NCBI RefSeq assembly: GCF_014646755.1
Contig: NZ_BMNW01000007.1
Location: 159,202 to 223,201 of the forward strand
Length of the DNA stretch: 64,000 nucleotides
Reading direction: 5' to 3'
Origin: Pseudomonas asuensis
Lineage (GTDB): Bacteria > Pseudomonadota > Gammaproteobacteria > Pseudomonadales > Pseudomonadaceae
Shown: positions 42,311 through 51,492 of the stretch, one piece after another
Position numbering within the stretch: the stretch's first letter is position 1
How the letters are laid out: every line of letters begins with the position of its first letter
The notes under the pieces: model-generated
What the model was told of the DNA's origin: nothing
Databases searched by the model: none
What the model saw: only the letters and a program-made list of their open reading frames with translations
Position numbers and translations under genes: made by a program

Positions 42311-43618
42311 ATGAAGATATTTCGCAAAGCGCTGATCGTTATGTCCTGTTTATACGGCACGGCGGCAGCCCATGCCGAAACGCTAACAATCGCAGCGGTT
42401 AACAACCACGACCTAGTGCGCATGCAGCAACTGTCGAAAGTCTTCGAAGAACAACATTCGGATATTAAACTTGAGTGGGTTCTGCTGGAGGAAAATACAC
42501 TGCGCCAGCGGCTAACCACTGATATAGCGACACAGGGTGCCCAATTTGATGTCGTCAGTATTGGCGCGTATGAAGCTTCACTCTGGGGAGCACGTGGATG
42601 GCTGACACCCATTGAAAACCTTCCTGCAGATTACGACGTACAGGACCTGTTTCCATCGGTTCGTGAAGGGCTATCGGTCAATCAAACGCTTTATGCCTTA
42701 CCGTTTTACGCTGAAAGCTCTATTACCTATTACCGAAAGGACTTAGTCGAACAGGCAGGATTGCAGATGCCAGAGCACCCTACTTGGGAAGAACTTGCCC
42801 AACTGGCCGCTAAACTGCATCAGCCTGATAAGGGCCAGTATGGTATCTGCCTGCGTGGCAAGGCGGGTTGGGGCGAAAACATGGGCATTATTACTACGAT
42901 GGCCAACTCGTTTGGGGCCCGCTGGTTTAACGAGGGATGGCAACCCGAATTTACCGGACCTGAGTGGACCAAGGCGATAAACTTTTACGTCGATACCATG
43001 AAGAAATATGGTCCGCCCGGTGTTTCCAGTAACGGCTTCAATGAAAATCTCGCCCTTTTCAGTACAGGAAAATGTGCTATTTGGGTTGACGCCAGCGTGG
43101 CCGGTTCAAGCGTAACGGATAGTACTCAAAGTAGTGTTGTGAACAGTGTTGGCTTTGCAGCCTCGCCAAAACAAGTCACTACTAAAGGGTCTTCATGGCT
43201 ATGGGCGTGGTCCCTTGCCATTCCAGCCAGCTCCCAGCATAAACAGGCTGCATTGGATTTCATAACCTGGGCCAGTTCAAAGCAGTATATTCAGTTGGTG
43301 GCTGAAAAAGACGGTGTGGCCAAAGTACCCCCAGGAACACGCAAATCAACATATAACGAGGCTTATCTAAAGGCGGCACCCTTTGCCAAGGTAACGCTGG
43401 CAATGATGGAACAAGCTGATCCAGCCCACCCAACGTTAAAGCCCGTTCCATATCGGGGCATCCAATATGTCTTGATCCCTGAATTTCAGTCGCTTGGTAC
43501 TCAAGTAGGAACCTTATTCTCTGGAGCATTAACCGGCCAGATGTCTGCTCAGCAGGCCTTACAGGCAGCTCAAAACGTGGCAAACCGGGAAATGAAGCGA
43601 GCAGGATATCCAAAATAA
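42311..43618 (+). CDS. Polyol/sugar ABC transporter substrate-binding protein, orphan
   Basis: A 435-residue periplasmic binding protein of the extracellular solute-binding family 1, with a signal peptide ending AAAHAE. Wording is close to the mannitol/sorbitol-binding proteins (MtlE/SmoE): ETLTIAAVNNHDLVRMQQLSKVFEEQHSDIKLEWVLLEENTLRQRLTTDIATQGAQFDVVSIGAYE, WLTPIENLPADYDVQDLFPSVREGLSVNQTLYALPFYAESS, and KGSSWLWAWSLAIPASS. Normally two permease genes and an ATPase follow; here none does, since the next gene is a small minus-strand ORF. It might feed an ABC system encoded elsewhere or be a leftover. The nearby mannitol-1-phosphate dehydrogenase makes a polyol ligand plausible. Confidence 0.85.
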   Translation: MKIFRKALIVMSCLYGTAAAHAETLTIAAVNNHDLVRMQQLSKVFEEQHSDIKLEWVLLEENTLRQRLTTDIATQGAQFDVVSIGAYEASLWGARGWLTPIENLPADYDVQDLFPSVREGLSVNQTLYALPFYAESSITYYRKDLVEQAGLQMPEHPTWEELAQLAAKLHQPDKGQYGICLRGKAGWGENMGIITTMANSFGARWFNEGWQPEFTGPEWTKAINFYVDTMKKYGPPGVSSNGFNENLALFSTGKCAIWVDASVAGSSVTDSTQSSVVNSVGFAASPKQVTTKGSSWLWAWSLAIPASSQHKQAALDFITWASSKQYIQLVAEKDGVAKVPPGTRKSTYNEAYLKAAPFAKVTLAMMEQADPAHPTLKPVPYRGIQYVLIPEFQSLGTQVGTLFSGALTGQMSAQQALQAAQNVANREMKRAGYPK

Positions 43619-43807
43619 TAAGGCAATAGCAGGCGCGGCAGGTTCTCCGCTGTGCCTGCGAAAGCATAATGCAGACAAAGGTTAAGGATCATTAGCTTTC
43701 GACAAATGTGATTTATCCAATATCGATAAAGGTATAGAAGGGTGATGCTACTTTCTTTATACCTTTAGCGTAAAAGCCAGGGCAACGCTATGACAGAGGA
43801 GCAGGTA

Positions 43808-44050
43808 TCAGACATTTATTGTCATTTTAAGAAAGGCCACTTCTTGCGCTTCACCAATAGTTTGGGGCGTTATACGAGTCCGCCCTTTGTTGTCTCTATA
43901 AATCTCAACAAACTCACTGGATACGGAGACAGGGCCTAATACACGAGCGGCTTGCTCAGGCTCAAGAATCTCCTCATCTTCGCAAGTGGCTATGATGAAA
44001 AGATCAGGGTTCAATTTTTCAAGTTCTTTGATAAGTTCGCTTACGGTCAT
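43808..44050 (-). CDS. Small acidic hypothetical protein
   Basis: An 80-residue protein beginning MTVSELIKELEKLNPDLFIIATCEDEEILEPEQAARVLGPVSVSSEFVEIYRDNKGR. The opening helix followed by a beta strand (DLFIIATCEDE) resembles small proteins found in phages and bacteria with the pattern TVSELIEELKKL-PD--V, whose function is unknown. No signal peptide is seen. The ribosome-binding site is weak. The reading frame is well conserved in character from end to end, so it is likely real. Confidence 0.6.
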   Translation of the reverse strand: MTVSELIKELEKLNPDLFIIATCEDEEILEPEQAARVLGPVSVSSEFVEIYRDNKGRTRITPQTIGEAQEVAFLKMTINV

Positions 44051-44998
44051 GTCTACAGTCTCTGCTATATAAGAGATAGGTTACTTAAATCATTTCTCAC
44101 GCAATGATTTAATGTCTGGGGAAACAGAGTACTAAGCCAATATGTGTGTAAATGGCAGCTCTATGTGTAGTCAATTATTGAGTTATCTACGCGGTGAGCT
44201 TCACTCTGTAACCAGTCTTTAGATATGGAGGGGAATAAGATGAAGAGGTTTCTTAAAGCGATGACCGCTCGGCAGGTATATCTAAAAAAATAATTTACCG
44301 TCTTGAGAGTGCTTCGCTGTTTTAAGATATTTTCCAGAAAGGTAGATTGTGTATTTTTCTAGATGTGCTTTCGATAACTGCCCTGAATTTTAATTTATAA
44401 AATGTTCAACCGAAACCATGGGAGTTTAGGATAACCTATACTTAACGTGTACAATTACTTCATGCTGTATAGGTTTTATAGATTAAACCTAAGCAGTGGT
44501 TAATTTGGAAAAGGATTAAGTTATACATACGAAACGATAAACTTTAGACTCGCATTGGGGCGACTGCCCCTAGGATGACCCGTTCGTCTACACTTTGAAA
44601 CTACTGTGAAGTTTTAATATCAGTATGGTATGAGGCGGGGAGTTATCAACGTATTTTTATAAAAATTTAATCGTAGCTTTAATTTCTCTTAGTAGATTTT
44701 AATAAATACTTTGATTGATTGTTTTCTGGATTAAACATCAAGTCAATCCATAGTTCGAGGCTGTTGGGTTTGGGGAGGTGCTGTGCGATGAATAATGGGT
44801 TTATTATTTTTTCTGTCTCTACAAGACTGCTATTTAAGTAATGATTAATTTTTAAAGTATGACCTTCCAGTTTAAATAAATATTTGAATTGTTAAATAAT
44901 TAATTATTATTTTGGTGATTTATAGTTTTTGGAGCGCTGCTATCAGACATGGAGGGTTGAGATACGATCTTCATGCATAGGCGGAGTACAGAATAATC
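44051..44998. other. Long A+T-rich leader before the mannitol-1-phosphate dehydrogenase gene
   Basis: About 950 bases, strongly A+T-rich, with no recognised gene. A 17-codon frame at 44240-44293 (MKRFLKAMTARQ...) has a good GGAGGGG ribosome-binding site and might be a leader peptide. A small hairpin GGGGC-GACT-GCCCC is at 44557-44570. Several TTTAAT/AATTAA runs near 44640-44920 could serve promoters or H-NS-type silencing. The length of this gap is unusual for the window. Confidence 0.5.
44240..44293 (+). CDS. Possible 17-residue leader peptide or small protein
   Basis: ATG at 44240 with AGGGG seven bases upstream opens a short frame rich in Lys and Arg (MKRFLKAMTARQVYLKK). It precedes the dehydrogenase gene by about 700 bases, so it is too far for simple attenuation. 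It could be a real small protein, the start of a decayed gene, or chance. Confidence 0.2.
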   Translation: MKRFLKAMTARQVYLKK

Positions 44999-46237
44999 AT
45001 GCTGCATATTCATTTCGGTACGGGGCGACTCGGGTTAGGGTTAGTGGCTCCTTTTTTTCAGGCGCCAGGATCTGAGCTTTATCTTTTTAACCGTGCTGTT
45101 TCTGGCGGGAGCGCGACAGGTTCTACGGCTGTAAATCCTGAACGTCGTAATGAGCTGCTGCTTACGCATCCTCGAAAGGAATACGTTATCGCAACGCCCG
45201 AAGGGGAAGTTAAACCGAGAGAACGGGTGCAGTACGATGGATTTTTTACCTATGAAGACAGTGATGTTGAGCAACCCCTTCGAGATATTCTGGAACGCTC
45301 CCAAGCCAAATCAAAAGGTGTAATTGTCACAGCATCGGTGTTGACGGCAGAAAATTATGCTCCCGTTATCAAGGCGCTTAACTTTATCTGTCAGGCGAAA
45401 GCGGCCGAAGAAAGCTCAATAGGAAATATTTATCTCATTGCCTGTGAGAACACGGTAAGCGCTTGCGAAGTTATGACTCATGAAATACTGCAAGACAGTA
45501 TCTCGAACGAAACCCGGCAATGTGTACGCTGTGTACCTGCCTTGGTAGATCGGGTCTGTGTCGAGCTGGAGGAGGCCATGATTGATGACGAACCTACCCT
45601 CGTCGTACGTGCTGAGGAGTACGGCTCGTTAAAGCTTGAATTATGCCCACATACAGAACAGTTACCCCAGATCCTTGAAGGTAGCAAGATACAGTTCAGC
45701 CGCCATTTGGATATCGAAAAAGAAATCAAAAACTCGCTATTAAATGGCTCGCATTGGCTCATTGCACTTACTGCTTTTCAAGAAACGGGTGGCCGACCAG
45801 AAGTTAAACTTAATGAGTTTATTCAGGAGACGGAAAATCATCATCTCTATGCCTCTGAGGTCGTTAATGAAATGCGTGATGGGGTGGAGGCTCTGCTGCG
45901 CTCCAAACCCAAGTACGCCGACTTTGTCCGAGATGTTGACGTTACAGCCTATCTAGACGGTGCTGCCCAGTCGATTCTTGGACGCTTCGAGGCAAACTCC
46001 GACACGATCAGCCGGATTCTGGCGCGTTTCCGTGCGCCATGTCCTGATGAGGTATCAACGGTTCAGAAATTCATTGACCGTTTTTTACACCGAATTGAAG
46101 AACCCTTGCAGGCCTATCAAGAGCAAAAGGGGCTGCCTGCCAAGTCAGCATCACAAGGGCTGTTTAATCTGTTTCGCCTGCAAGCCTCGGGCACTTATAT
46201 CGATTCGCACCCTGTTGAGCAGGATAAAGCGAGCTAG
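44999..46237 (+). CDS. Mannitol-1-phosphate 5-dehydrogenase-like polyol dehydrogenase
   Basis: A 412-residue NAD(P)-dependent enzyme of the long-chain polyol dehydrogenase family. The N-terminal Rossmann motif is HFGTGRLGLGLVAPFF at residues 5-20; later landmarks are VIVTASVLTAENYAPVIKAL, LIACENTV (the MtlD ACEN motif), CVPALVDRVC, and an all-helical C-terminal domain with NGSHWLIALTAF and AYLDGAAQSILGRF. It should interconvert fructose-6-phosphate and mannitol-1-phosphate. A HAD phosphatase follows after 66 bases, so the pair could synthesise mannitol, as the bifunctional MtlD does in Acinetobacter for osmoprotection. No mannitol PTS is near, arguing against a catabolic role. GGAG lies twelve bases before the ATG. 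Confidence 0.78.
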   Translation: MLHIHFGTGRLGLGLVAPFFQAPGSELYLFNRAVSGGSATGSTAVNPERRNELLLTHPRKEYVIATPEGEVKPRERVQYDGFFTYEDSDVEQPLRDILERSQAKSKGVIVTASVLTAENYAPVIKALNFICQAKAAEESSIGNIYLIACENTVSACEVMTHEILQDSISNETRQCVRCVPALVDRVCVELEEAMIDDEPTLVVRAEEYGSLKLELCPHTEQLPQILEGSKIQFSRHLDIEKEIKNSLLNGSHWLIALTAFQETGGRPEVKLNEFIQETENHHLYASEVVNEMRDGVEALLRSKPKYADFVRDVDVTAYLDGAAQSILGRFEANSDTISRILARFRAPCPDEVSTVQKFIDRFLHRIEEPLQAYQEQKGLPAKSASQGLFNLFRLQASGTYIDSHPVEQDKAS

Positions 46238-46303
46238 CTGAAGTCCAATCTTATATCGAGGCTCTTGGAGCCTCATCCAATTTTGATGAGGAGACCCTAC
46301 GGA

Positions 46304-46975
46304 ATGAAATTTGAGGCGTTGATTTTTGATTGTGACGGAGTACTGATCGATAGCGAGATATTGGTATGCCGTATTGCGGCAGAGGAGCTGACCAAACTTG
46401 GCTATTCCATTACAACGGAGCAGGTCATTCAACGCTTCGCCGGTCGGCCTGATCATGAAATGCGCGCTGAGATTGAGCAGGAGTGGGGCCAGCCTATTCC
46501 TGAGGGATACCGTGAAAGCGTTAATGCTCGAACAGTTGAGTCGTATGCAACAGAGCTCAAGATCATGCCTCGTCTGATGGAGGCCCTTGACCAGATTGAT
46601 CTTCCAATCTGTGTCGCTTCGAGCAGTTTTCCTGAAAAGCTACGGCTGGGTCTAGAGACGGTTGGCTTATATGAGCGTTTTATGCCTAACGTCGTCAGCG
46701 CAACATTAGTCGCACGTGGAAAGCCGGAACCCGATGTTTTCCTGTTTGCCGCCGGATGGATGAAGACTAGCCCAAAGAAATGTTTGGTCCTGGAAGATAG
46801 CGTTGCAGGGGTAACCTCTGCGGTACGTGCTGGCATGCATGTGCTTGGTTTTACTGGAGGTGCGCATTGTGACGCGGGCCACCGCCAACGGTTATTGGAT
46901 GCGGGGGCTTCCTCAGTTTTCTGCGACATGAGTGAATTGCCCTCTTTGGTTGAAAAGATGAATGCCTTGTCCTGA
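46304..46975 (+). CDS. HAD-family sugar phosphatase
   Basis: A 223-residue cytoplasmic HAD hydrolase of the beta-phosphoglucomutase/phosphatase subgroup. Motif I is DCDGVLIDSE at about residues 8-17 with both catalytic aspartates, motif II is the Ser in CVASSSFPEKL, motif III the Lys in RGKPEPDVFLFAA and motif IV LVLEDSVAGVTSAVRAGM. The helical cap lies between motifs I and II. It follows the mannitol-1-phosphate dehydrogenase gene on the same strand, suggesting mannitol-1-phosphate as the substrate; YieH/YfbT-type generic sugar phosphatase activity is the alternative. The start is the ATG at 46304 after GAGGAG; upstream in-frame codons lack homology. Confidence 0.85.
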   Translation: MKFEALIFDCDGVLIDSEILVCRIAAEELTKLGYSITTEQVIQRFAGRPDHEMRAEIEQEWGQPIPEGYRESVNARTVESYATELKIMPRLMEALDQIDLPICVASSSFPEKLRLGLETVGLYERFMPNVVSATLVARGKPEPDVFLFAAGWMKTSPKKCLVLEDSVAGVTSAVRAGMHVLGFTGGAHCDAGHRQRLLDAGASSVFCDMSELPSLVEKMNALS

Positions 46976-47095
46976 CGGGTTAATTGATCTGGCGGGGCAA
47001 GATAACGTATTGATTTCAACGTAGCCCATCATCGCAGGACTCATGTGCTCGGACAGGCATTAAAAATTTAAGCTACAAGCAAAAGAGAGGTAATA

Positions 47096-47683
47096 ATGGA
47101 GACGCATGTTATCGCAAGCCTTACCGAGTCCCGCTCGGCGCTGGATGCGTTCATGAAGGATGAGCTTGCGGTTTCGGCCATAGCACGTGCTGGGGGCCTT
47201 CTGGTTGAGACGTTTAATAAAGGCGGGCGCGTCTTCAGTTGCGGCAACGGTGGCTCCATGTGTGATGCCATGCATTTTGCTGAAGAGTTATCAGGCCGCT
47301 ACCGTGATGATCGGAAAGGTCTGCCTGCCGTATCGATTAGTGATCCTAGCCATTTAAGCTGTGTTGCGAATGACATGGGCTACAACCAGGTTTTTGCTCG
47401 TTACCTGGAGGCCCATGCACATGCTGGAGACTGTCTTTTAGCGTTTAGTACCAGCGGAACAAGCGCCAATGTGGTGGCCGCGGCAGAGTATGCCAAGGCT
47501 AACGGCGTAACATTGATTGCACTGACGGGGCGGCGGGAGTCGCCATTAGGAAAGCTGGCCGATGTAGAAATCTGCGCGCCAGGTGGGAAATATGCCGACC
47601 GGGTACAGGAGCTGCATATCAAGGTCGTTCACATTTTGATCGAGCTAGTGGAAAGAGGGTTATTTCCTACTAATTACGCTTGA
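47096..47683 (+). CDS. gmhA: Phosphoheptose isomerase
   Basis: Converts sedoheptulose-7-phosphate to D-glycero-D-manno-heptose-7-phosphate, the first step to LPS inner-core heptose. The 195-residue SIS-domain protein is close to E. coli GmhA throughout: FSCGNGGSMCDAMHFAEELSGRYRDDRKGLPAVSISDPSHLSCVANDMGYN, LAFSTSGTSANVVAAAEYA and KYADRVQELHIKVVHILIELVE. The active-site Glu and His (AEELSGR, QELHIK) are present. AGAGAGGTAATA before ATG 47096 gives the ribosome-binding site. Other heptose genes are absent, so this may be one of two gmhA-like genes in the genome or part of a special glycan path. Confidence 0.9.
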   Translation: METHVIASLTESRSALDAFMKDELAVSAIARAGGLLVETFNKGGRVFSCGNGGSMCDAMHFAEELSGRYRDDRKGLPAVSISDPSHLSCVANDMGYNQVFARYLEAHAHAGDCLLAFSTSGTSANVVAAAEYAKANGVTLIALTGRRESPLGKLADVEICAPGGKYADRVQELHIKVVHILIELVERGLFPTNYA

Positions 47684-48274
47684 GTAACATCGGATATGAG
47701 TGACGCTCCAGTGTGCTTGAGTGTGAGCCATTAGTTGGAGCATCACTTCATATTCTCAAAGACATATATGCCTTACCTAGGCCACTGTGTCTTTCTGTAA
47801 GGGTCCCGTAGGAGCTGCCTTCTAGCGAAGTGCCATGGTTAAAGTCGCTATTTCTCTTAATACATGAATTTTTAAAATTAAGGGGTAGAGATGAGCATAG
47901 AGAAGCTAGCGTACCTGCAGAGCGGCCTGAGCAGTCAGCAGACAAAGTAGGCGATACAGAGCCTTCCGAGACGCTATCTAGCCTTTACACGAACACTGCA
48001 CGAAGCAGCAGTAAAGGCCGCCAGAACGCATCGCTATAAAGATGATGAGTCAGATGCGTTTATCGGGGAGCTACATGGCCTATACGAGAGCTTTCGCAAG
48101 CGGTTGTGTGAGGGCCTGTGCGGTTGAACATAAGGCGGCTTGATCACATGCCACAGCGCCTGTGTATCAGGCACCGGGAAACATCAGGTTTCTCATCTAT
48201 ACGAATCGTTGGGATATTGTCTAATGCCTCGCTGCAAATAAAAGGCGTAGGTCAATAAATCCAGATGAGAAGGC
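47684..48274. other. Intergenic region with a possible broken small gene
   Basis: About 590 bases. A plus-strand frame at 47830 (MPWLKSLFLLIHEFLKLRGRDEHREAS...) and, after a frameshift near 47950, a second frame to 48126 (SLPRRYLAFTRTLHEAAVKAARTHRYKDDESDAFIGELHGLYESFRKRLCEG) could be one decayed gene for a ~95-residue helical protein. An imperfect inverted repeat (AGTGACGCTCCA / TGGAGCATCACT) near 47699-47751 may end the gmhA transcript. Confidence 0.35.
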
Positions 48275-50434
48275 CTAGAGGCGTAAGTCAACCTTTACAG
48301 GATGCGGTCCTTCCTGACGTTCTACGTAAGCCGTTACCCGGCTGCCTATGCGCTGGAAGGTGATGTCTATGCAATGCTCGCCAAAGGTGATGTGCCTGAC
48401 TTCCAGGCGATCGATACCTGTAGGCATCTGCGGGGCTGTAATAGTAATAAGGCACTGTTGAGCATCAATGTTTATACCCAGGCAAGCCTGGAGCAGCATA
48501 AAAACCGAACCGGCCGCCCATGCCTGAGGCAGGCAGGCAACAGGGTATGCGGTAGGTGCTTCGCTGGGCGCTCGGTCGAAGCCGCAGAACAGCTCTGGCA
48601 GTCGCATACCAAAATGGGCAGCAGCCTCAAAGATGCCTGCCAGTAGATGCACGGACCCAGTATGCTCGCCGTAACGCGCAATCCCCGCTGCACACAGGGC
48701 TACATCATGTGGCCAGATTGAGCCGTTGTGATAGGACATTGGGTTAAAGCGTGCTGATCCGGCCACGACTGTCCGTATCCCCCATCCACTGTCGAATGAG
48801 CGCTCCAAAAGTTGCTGTGCAGCCAGCTTTCCGCGCTTGGGCGCAGGAAGGCCTGTAAATAACAGGTGTCCGACATTGGAGGCATTGACCGCACAGGGTT
48901 TGCCATTGCCATCCAGAGCCAGGGCGTAAAAGTGTTTGTCTTCTAGCCAAAAGCATCGCTCTACGGCCTCTTGCAAGGCTTCAGCACGCTGTTGCCAATG
49001 TTGGGCAGCCTGGCGGTCCTCTCGGGTTTCGGCAAGCTCGGCCATGCTCAGGTAAGCGCGGTAGGCATAACCTTGTACTTCAACCAAGGCAATTGGTCCT
49101 TCTGGAGAAGAGCCATCGGCATGGAAGATAGAATCATGACTGTCTTTCCAGCCCTGATTAGCCAAGCCGCTTTCCTCCCCCCGGGCATAGCTGAGAAAGC
49201 CGTCCGGATTTTTCGAAGCATTGCCTTCAATCCACTGGGCTGCCCGTTCCAGAGCAGGCCATAACTCCTCGATAAAGGCCATGTCGCCGGTACGCTTTGC
49301 ATAAGCGCCTGCAAGCAACACGAATAACGGGGTGGTGTCTACACCACCGTAGTAACGGCTAAAGGGAAGCTCATTGAGCGATGACATTTCTCCCTTACGT
49401 GTCTCGTGCATGATTTTGCCCGGCTCGGCATCACGAAACGTTGAAACCTCTTTGGCTTGGTGTAATGCCAGATAAGCAAGTACCCCTCGTGCTAATTGAG
49501 GGTTCAGCCAGAGAAGCTGGTACGCCGTGATGATGGCATCTCGTCCAAATGGCGTTGAGTACCAGGGTACTCCGGCATAGGGATAGGGGCCGGTAGGAAG
49601 CTCTGATGTCAGCAGTGCCAGATCGGCGCGTGATTTGTCCAGCCAGCCTTGGAACAGTCGTCCTGATGCCTTGATATGTGCGCCGCTACGCTGCTTCTTG
49701 CGCATCGCCCAGCGAGCCTTTGCCGCTGACCGGCGGAAGCGGACCCGTGATGCCTGAATCGGCTGCATTCCTACTTCGATATACAGTTCATAGGGAGCAT
49801 GTGCGCCCACTTCAAACTCGAACGTAGCCTGTGAGCCGTCCAGACTAAGGGGGGCTTCAGAAAAGCTTAACGCCATGCAGCGTTGTTGCTTGTCCAGGCC
49901 GTAATAGCGGAGTGTGGCACTCCATTCGTTAATATCAGGCGCATCCTGAGTACCACGCATGGGCCGTTGCTGCCCGCGCACTTCAAACATATCGCGAAAA
50001 TCACCTGAGAAGTGAAGGCCAAGAGGTACGGTCACGGCTTGATCACTGTAATTAAAGAACCTGATGCGCTCGAACATCCGGCTCCCCCAGAGCAATTTTT
50101 TGCGCTCTATATGGAGTGCTCCCTGAGGGGTGAACGTGTCTCCCAACAGAGGAAGCGGGTGGTTGGTCAGGTGGGATATAGCGTAAACATTATCCTGACT
50201 GACCGTCGCCGAGAGCAGCGAGGGTCTTTGGTTGGCGAGAAATAGGTGGTAGCACGACAAGATACGAGTGTCATGGTGAAACAGGCCATCGTCATGGCCA
50301 TTAAGGTCGCCAAACGCGTCTACCACCAGAAAGGTGTCATCCTCCATGAGTACAAACAGCTTCTGAAAGCTGGGCTCTGGTGGGCTTTGGCTAACGGCCG
50401 GAGTTTCCTCAAAGGACAATAATGTGTTCATCAT
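48275..50434 (-). CDS. Amylo-alpha-1,6-glucosidase (debranching-type) family protein
   Basis: A 719-residue cytoplasmic protein. An N-terminal beta-sandwich (FVLMEDDTFLVVDAFGDLNGHDDGLFHHDTRILSCY) is the glycogen-debranching N-domain, and residues from about 280 form an (alpha/alpha)6 barrel with GPYPYAGVPWYSTPFGRDAIITAYQLLWLNP, HETRKGEMSSLNELPFSRYYGGVDTTPLFV, GWKDSHDSIFHADG and MSYHNGSIWPHDVALCAAGI carrying the acidic catalytic residues. Family enzymes hydrolyse alpha-1,6 branches or related glucosides. Its ATG overlaps the stop of the glycosyltransferase gene as ATGA, so both are translated together. There is no glycogen synthase or branching enzyme in the window, so a compatible-solute or alpha-glucan role is open. 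Confidence 0.88.
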   Translation of the reverse strand: MMNTLLSFEETPAVSQSPPEPSFQKLFVLMEDDTFLVVDAFGDLNGHDDGLFHHDTRILSCYHLFLANQRPSLLSATVSQDNVYAISHLTNHPLPLLGDTFTPQGALHIERKKLLWGSRMFERIRFFNYSDQAVTVPLGLHFSGDFRDMFEVRGQQRPMRGTQDAPDINEWSATLRYYGLDKQQRCMALSFSEAPLSLDGSQATFEFEVGAHAPYELYIEVGMQPIQASRVRFRRSAAKARWAMRKKQRSGAHIKASGRLFQGWLDKSRADLALLTSELPTGPYPYAGVPWYSTPFGRDAIITAYQLLWLNPQLARGVLAYLALHQAKEVSTFRDAEPGKIMHETRKGEMSSLNELPFSRYYGGVDTTPLFVLLAGAYAKRTGDMAFIEELWPALERAAQWIEGNASKNPDGFLSYARGEESGLANQGWKDSHDSIFHADGSSPEGPIALVEVQGYAYRAYLSMAELAETREDRQAAQHWQQRAEALQEAVERCFWLEDKHFYALALDGNGKPCAVNASNVGHLLFTGLPAPKRGKLAAQQLLERSFDSGWGIRTVVAGSARFNPMSYHNGSIWPHDVALCAAGIARYGEHTGSVHLLAGIFEAAAHFGMRLPELFCGFDRAPSEAPTAYPVACLPQAWAAGSVFMLLQACLGINIDAQQCLITITAPQMPTGIDRLEVRHITFGEHCIDITFQRIGSRVTAYVERQEGPHPVKVDLRL

Positions 50435-51492
50435 GCGATCTTCCTAAGGGGAAGTTGCGGGTCATCTTCGCCTAGCAATTGCTGGTAAAGATGGACATAG
50501 TGTCTAGCCATGGCGTCCGCCGAAAAACGCACTTCATACACGTCTCTGATGGCTTGGCGGTCAAGGTCCATAACGCGGCTGGTTGCGTCAATAGCCTCTG
50601 CTTCACTGTCAACGACAAATCCCGTGACGCCCTCATCAATCACTTCCGATACCGATCCGCAGCGCCATGCGATGACGGGGGTGCCACATGCCATTGCTTC
50701 GATCATGACCAGTCCAAATGGCTCAGGCCAATCAATTGGAAACAACAGAGCATGTGCATTACCCAGGAATTCGGATTTTTCACTGTCCCCAATTTCGCCA
50801 ATGAACTCAATCAGTGGGTGGGACAGCAAAGGGCGGATATCACGCTCGAAATACTCACGGTCGGCGTTATCGACTTTGGCGGCTATCTTGAGAGGAATAC
50901 CCGCTGCAATAGCGATGGCGATAGCGCGGTCGGGTCGCTTTTCCGGCGAGATGCGGCCTAGAAAGGCAAGATACTTACCTGCGTCTTTTTTGAAGGTATA
51001 GGCCACAGGAGACAGGCCATGGTGGATTGTGCCCTGCCAGTTGGCAAACGGTAGCGGGGTGCGCTGGTGTCGGGAAATAGACACCAATGGAAATTGCTTC
51101 CAGTGTAGGTAAGTACCCGGAAGGTCTTTGAGGTCCAGACGGCCATGCAATGTGGTTAGCGTTCGACCTGCGATCTTTTCAAAGAAAGGAAAATGCAAGA
51201 GGTCGATATGAAAGTGCAGCAGATCGAACTCATCAGCCCGCTGCCGCACCTCATAAAGCATGTTCAAATGACTGGCAAGATCTGACTTGAGCGGTGCGGG
51301 ATCAAGCCGTAAAGGCTGATCACGGCCTATTGTTTGCGCAGCCGATGTCTGTGAGCCCCCAGCAGCAAAAAGTGTGACTTCATGGCCAAGATCGACCAGC
51401 GCATCAGTGAGATGAGCCACGACACGTTCAGTACCGCCATAAAGCTTTGGTGGTACCGCTTCATATAGTGGTGCAATTTGCGCAATTTTCAT
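50431..51492 (-). CDS. Family 4 glycosyltransferase
   Basis: A 353-residue GT-B fold retaining glycosyltransferase. The N-terminal half opens MKIAQIAPLYEAVPPKLYGGTERVVAHLTDALVDLGHEVTLFAAG; the C-terminal half has the sugar-nucleotide site GRISPEKRPDRAIAIAIAAG and the E-x7-E-like LLFPIDWPEPFGLVMIEAMACGTPVIAWRCGSVSEVIDEGVTGFVV. This subgroup is often paired with amylo-alpha-1,6-glucosidases in proteobacteria, as here with the ATGA overlap. The sugar donor and acceptor are unknown. GGAG seven bases upstream supports the ATG at 51492. Confidence 0.9.
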   Translation of the reverse strand: MKIAQIAPLYEAVPPKLYGGTERVVAHLTDALVDLGHEVTLFAAGGSQTSAAQTIGRDQPLRLDPAPLKSDLASHLNMLYEVRQRADEFDLLHFHIDLLHFPFFEKIAGRTLTTLHGRLDLKDLPGTYLHWKQFPLVSISRHQRTPLPFANWQGTIHHGLSPVAYTFKKDAGKYLAFLGRISPEKRPDRAIAIAIAAGIPLKIAAKVDNADREYFERDIRPLLSHPLIEFIGEIGDSEKSEFLGNAHALLFPIDWPEPFGLVMIEAMACGTPVIAWRCGSVSEVIDEGVTGFVVDSEAEAIDATSRVMDLDRQAIRDVYEVRFSADAMARHYVHLYQQLLGEDDPQLPLRKIA

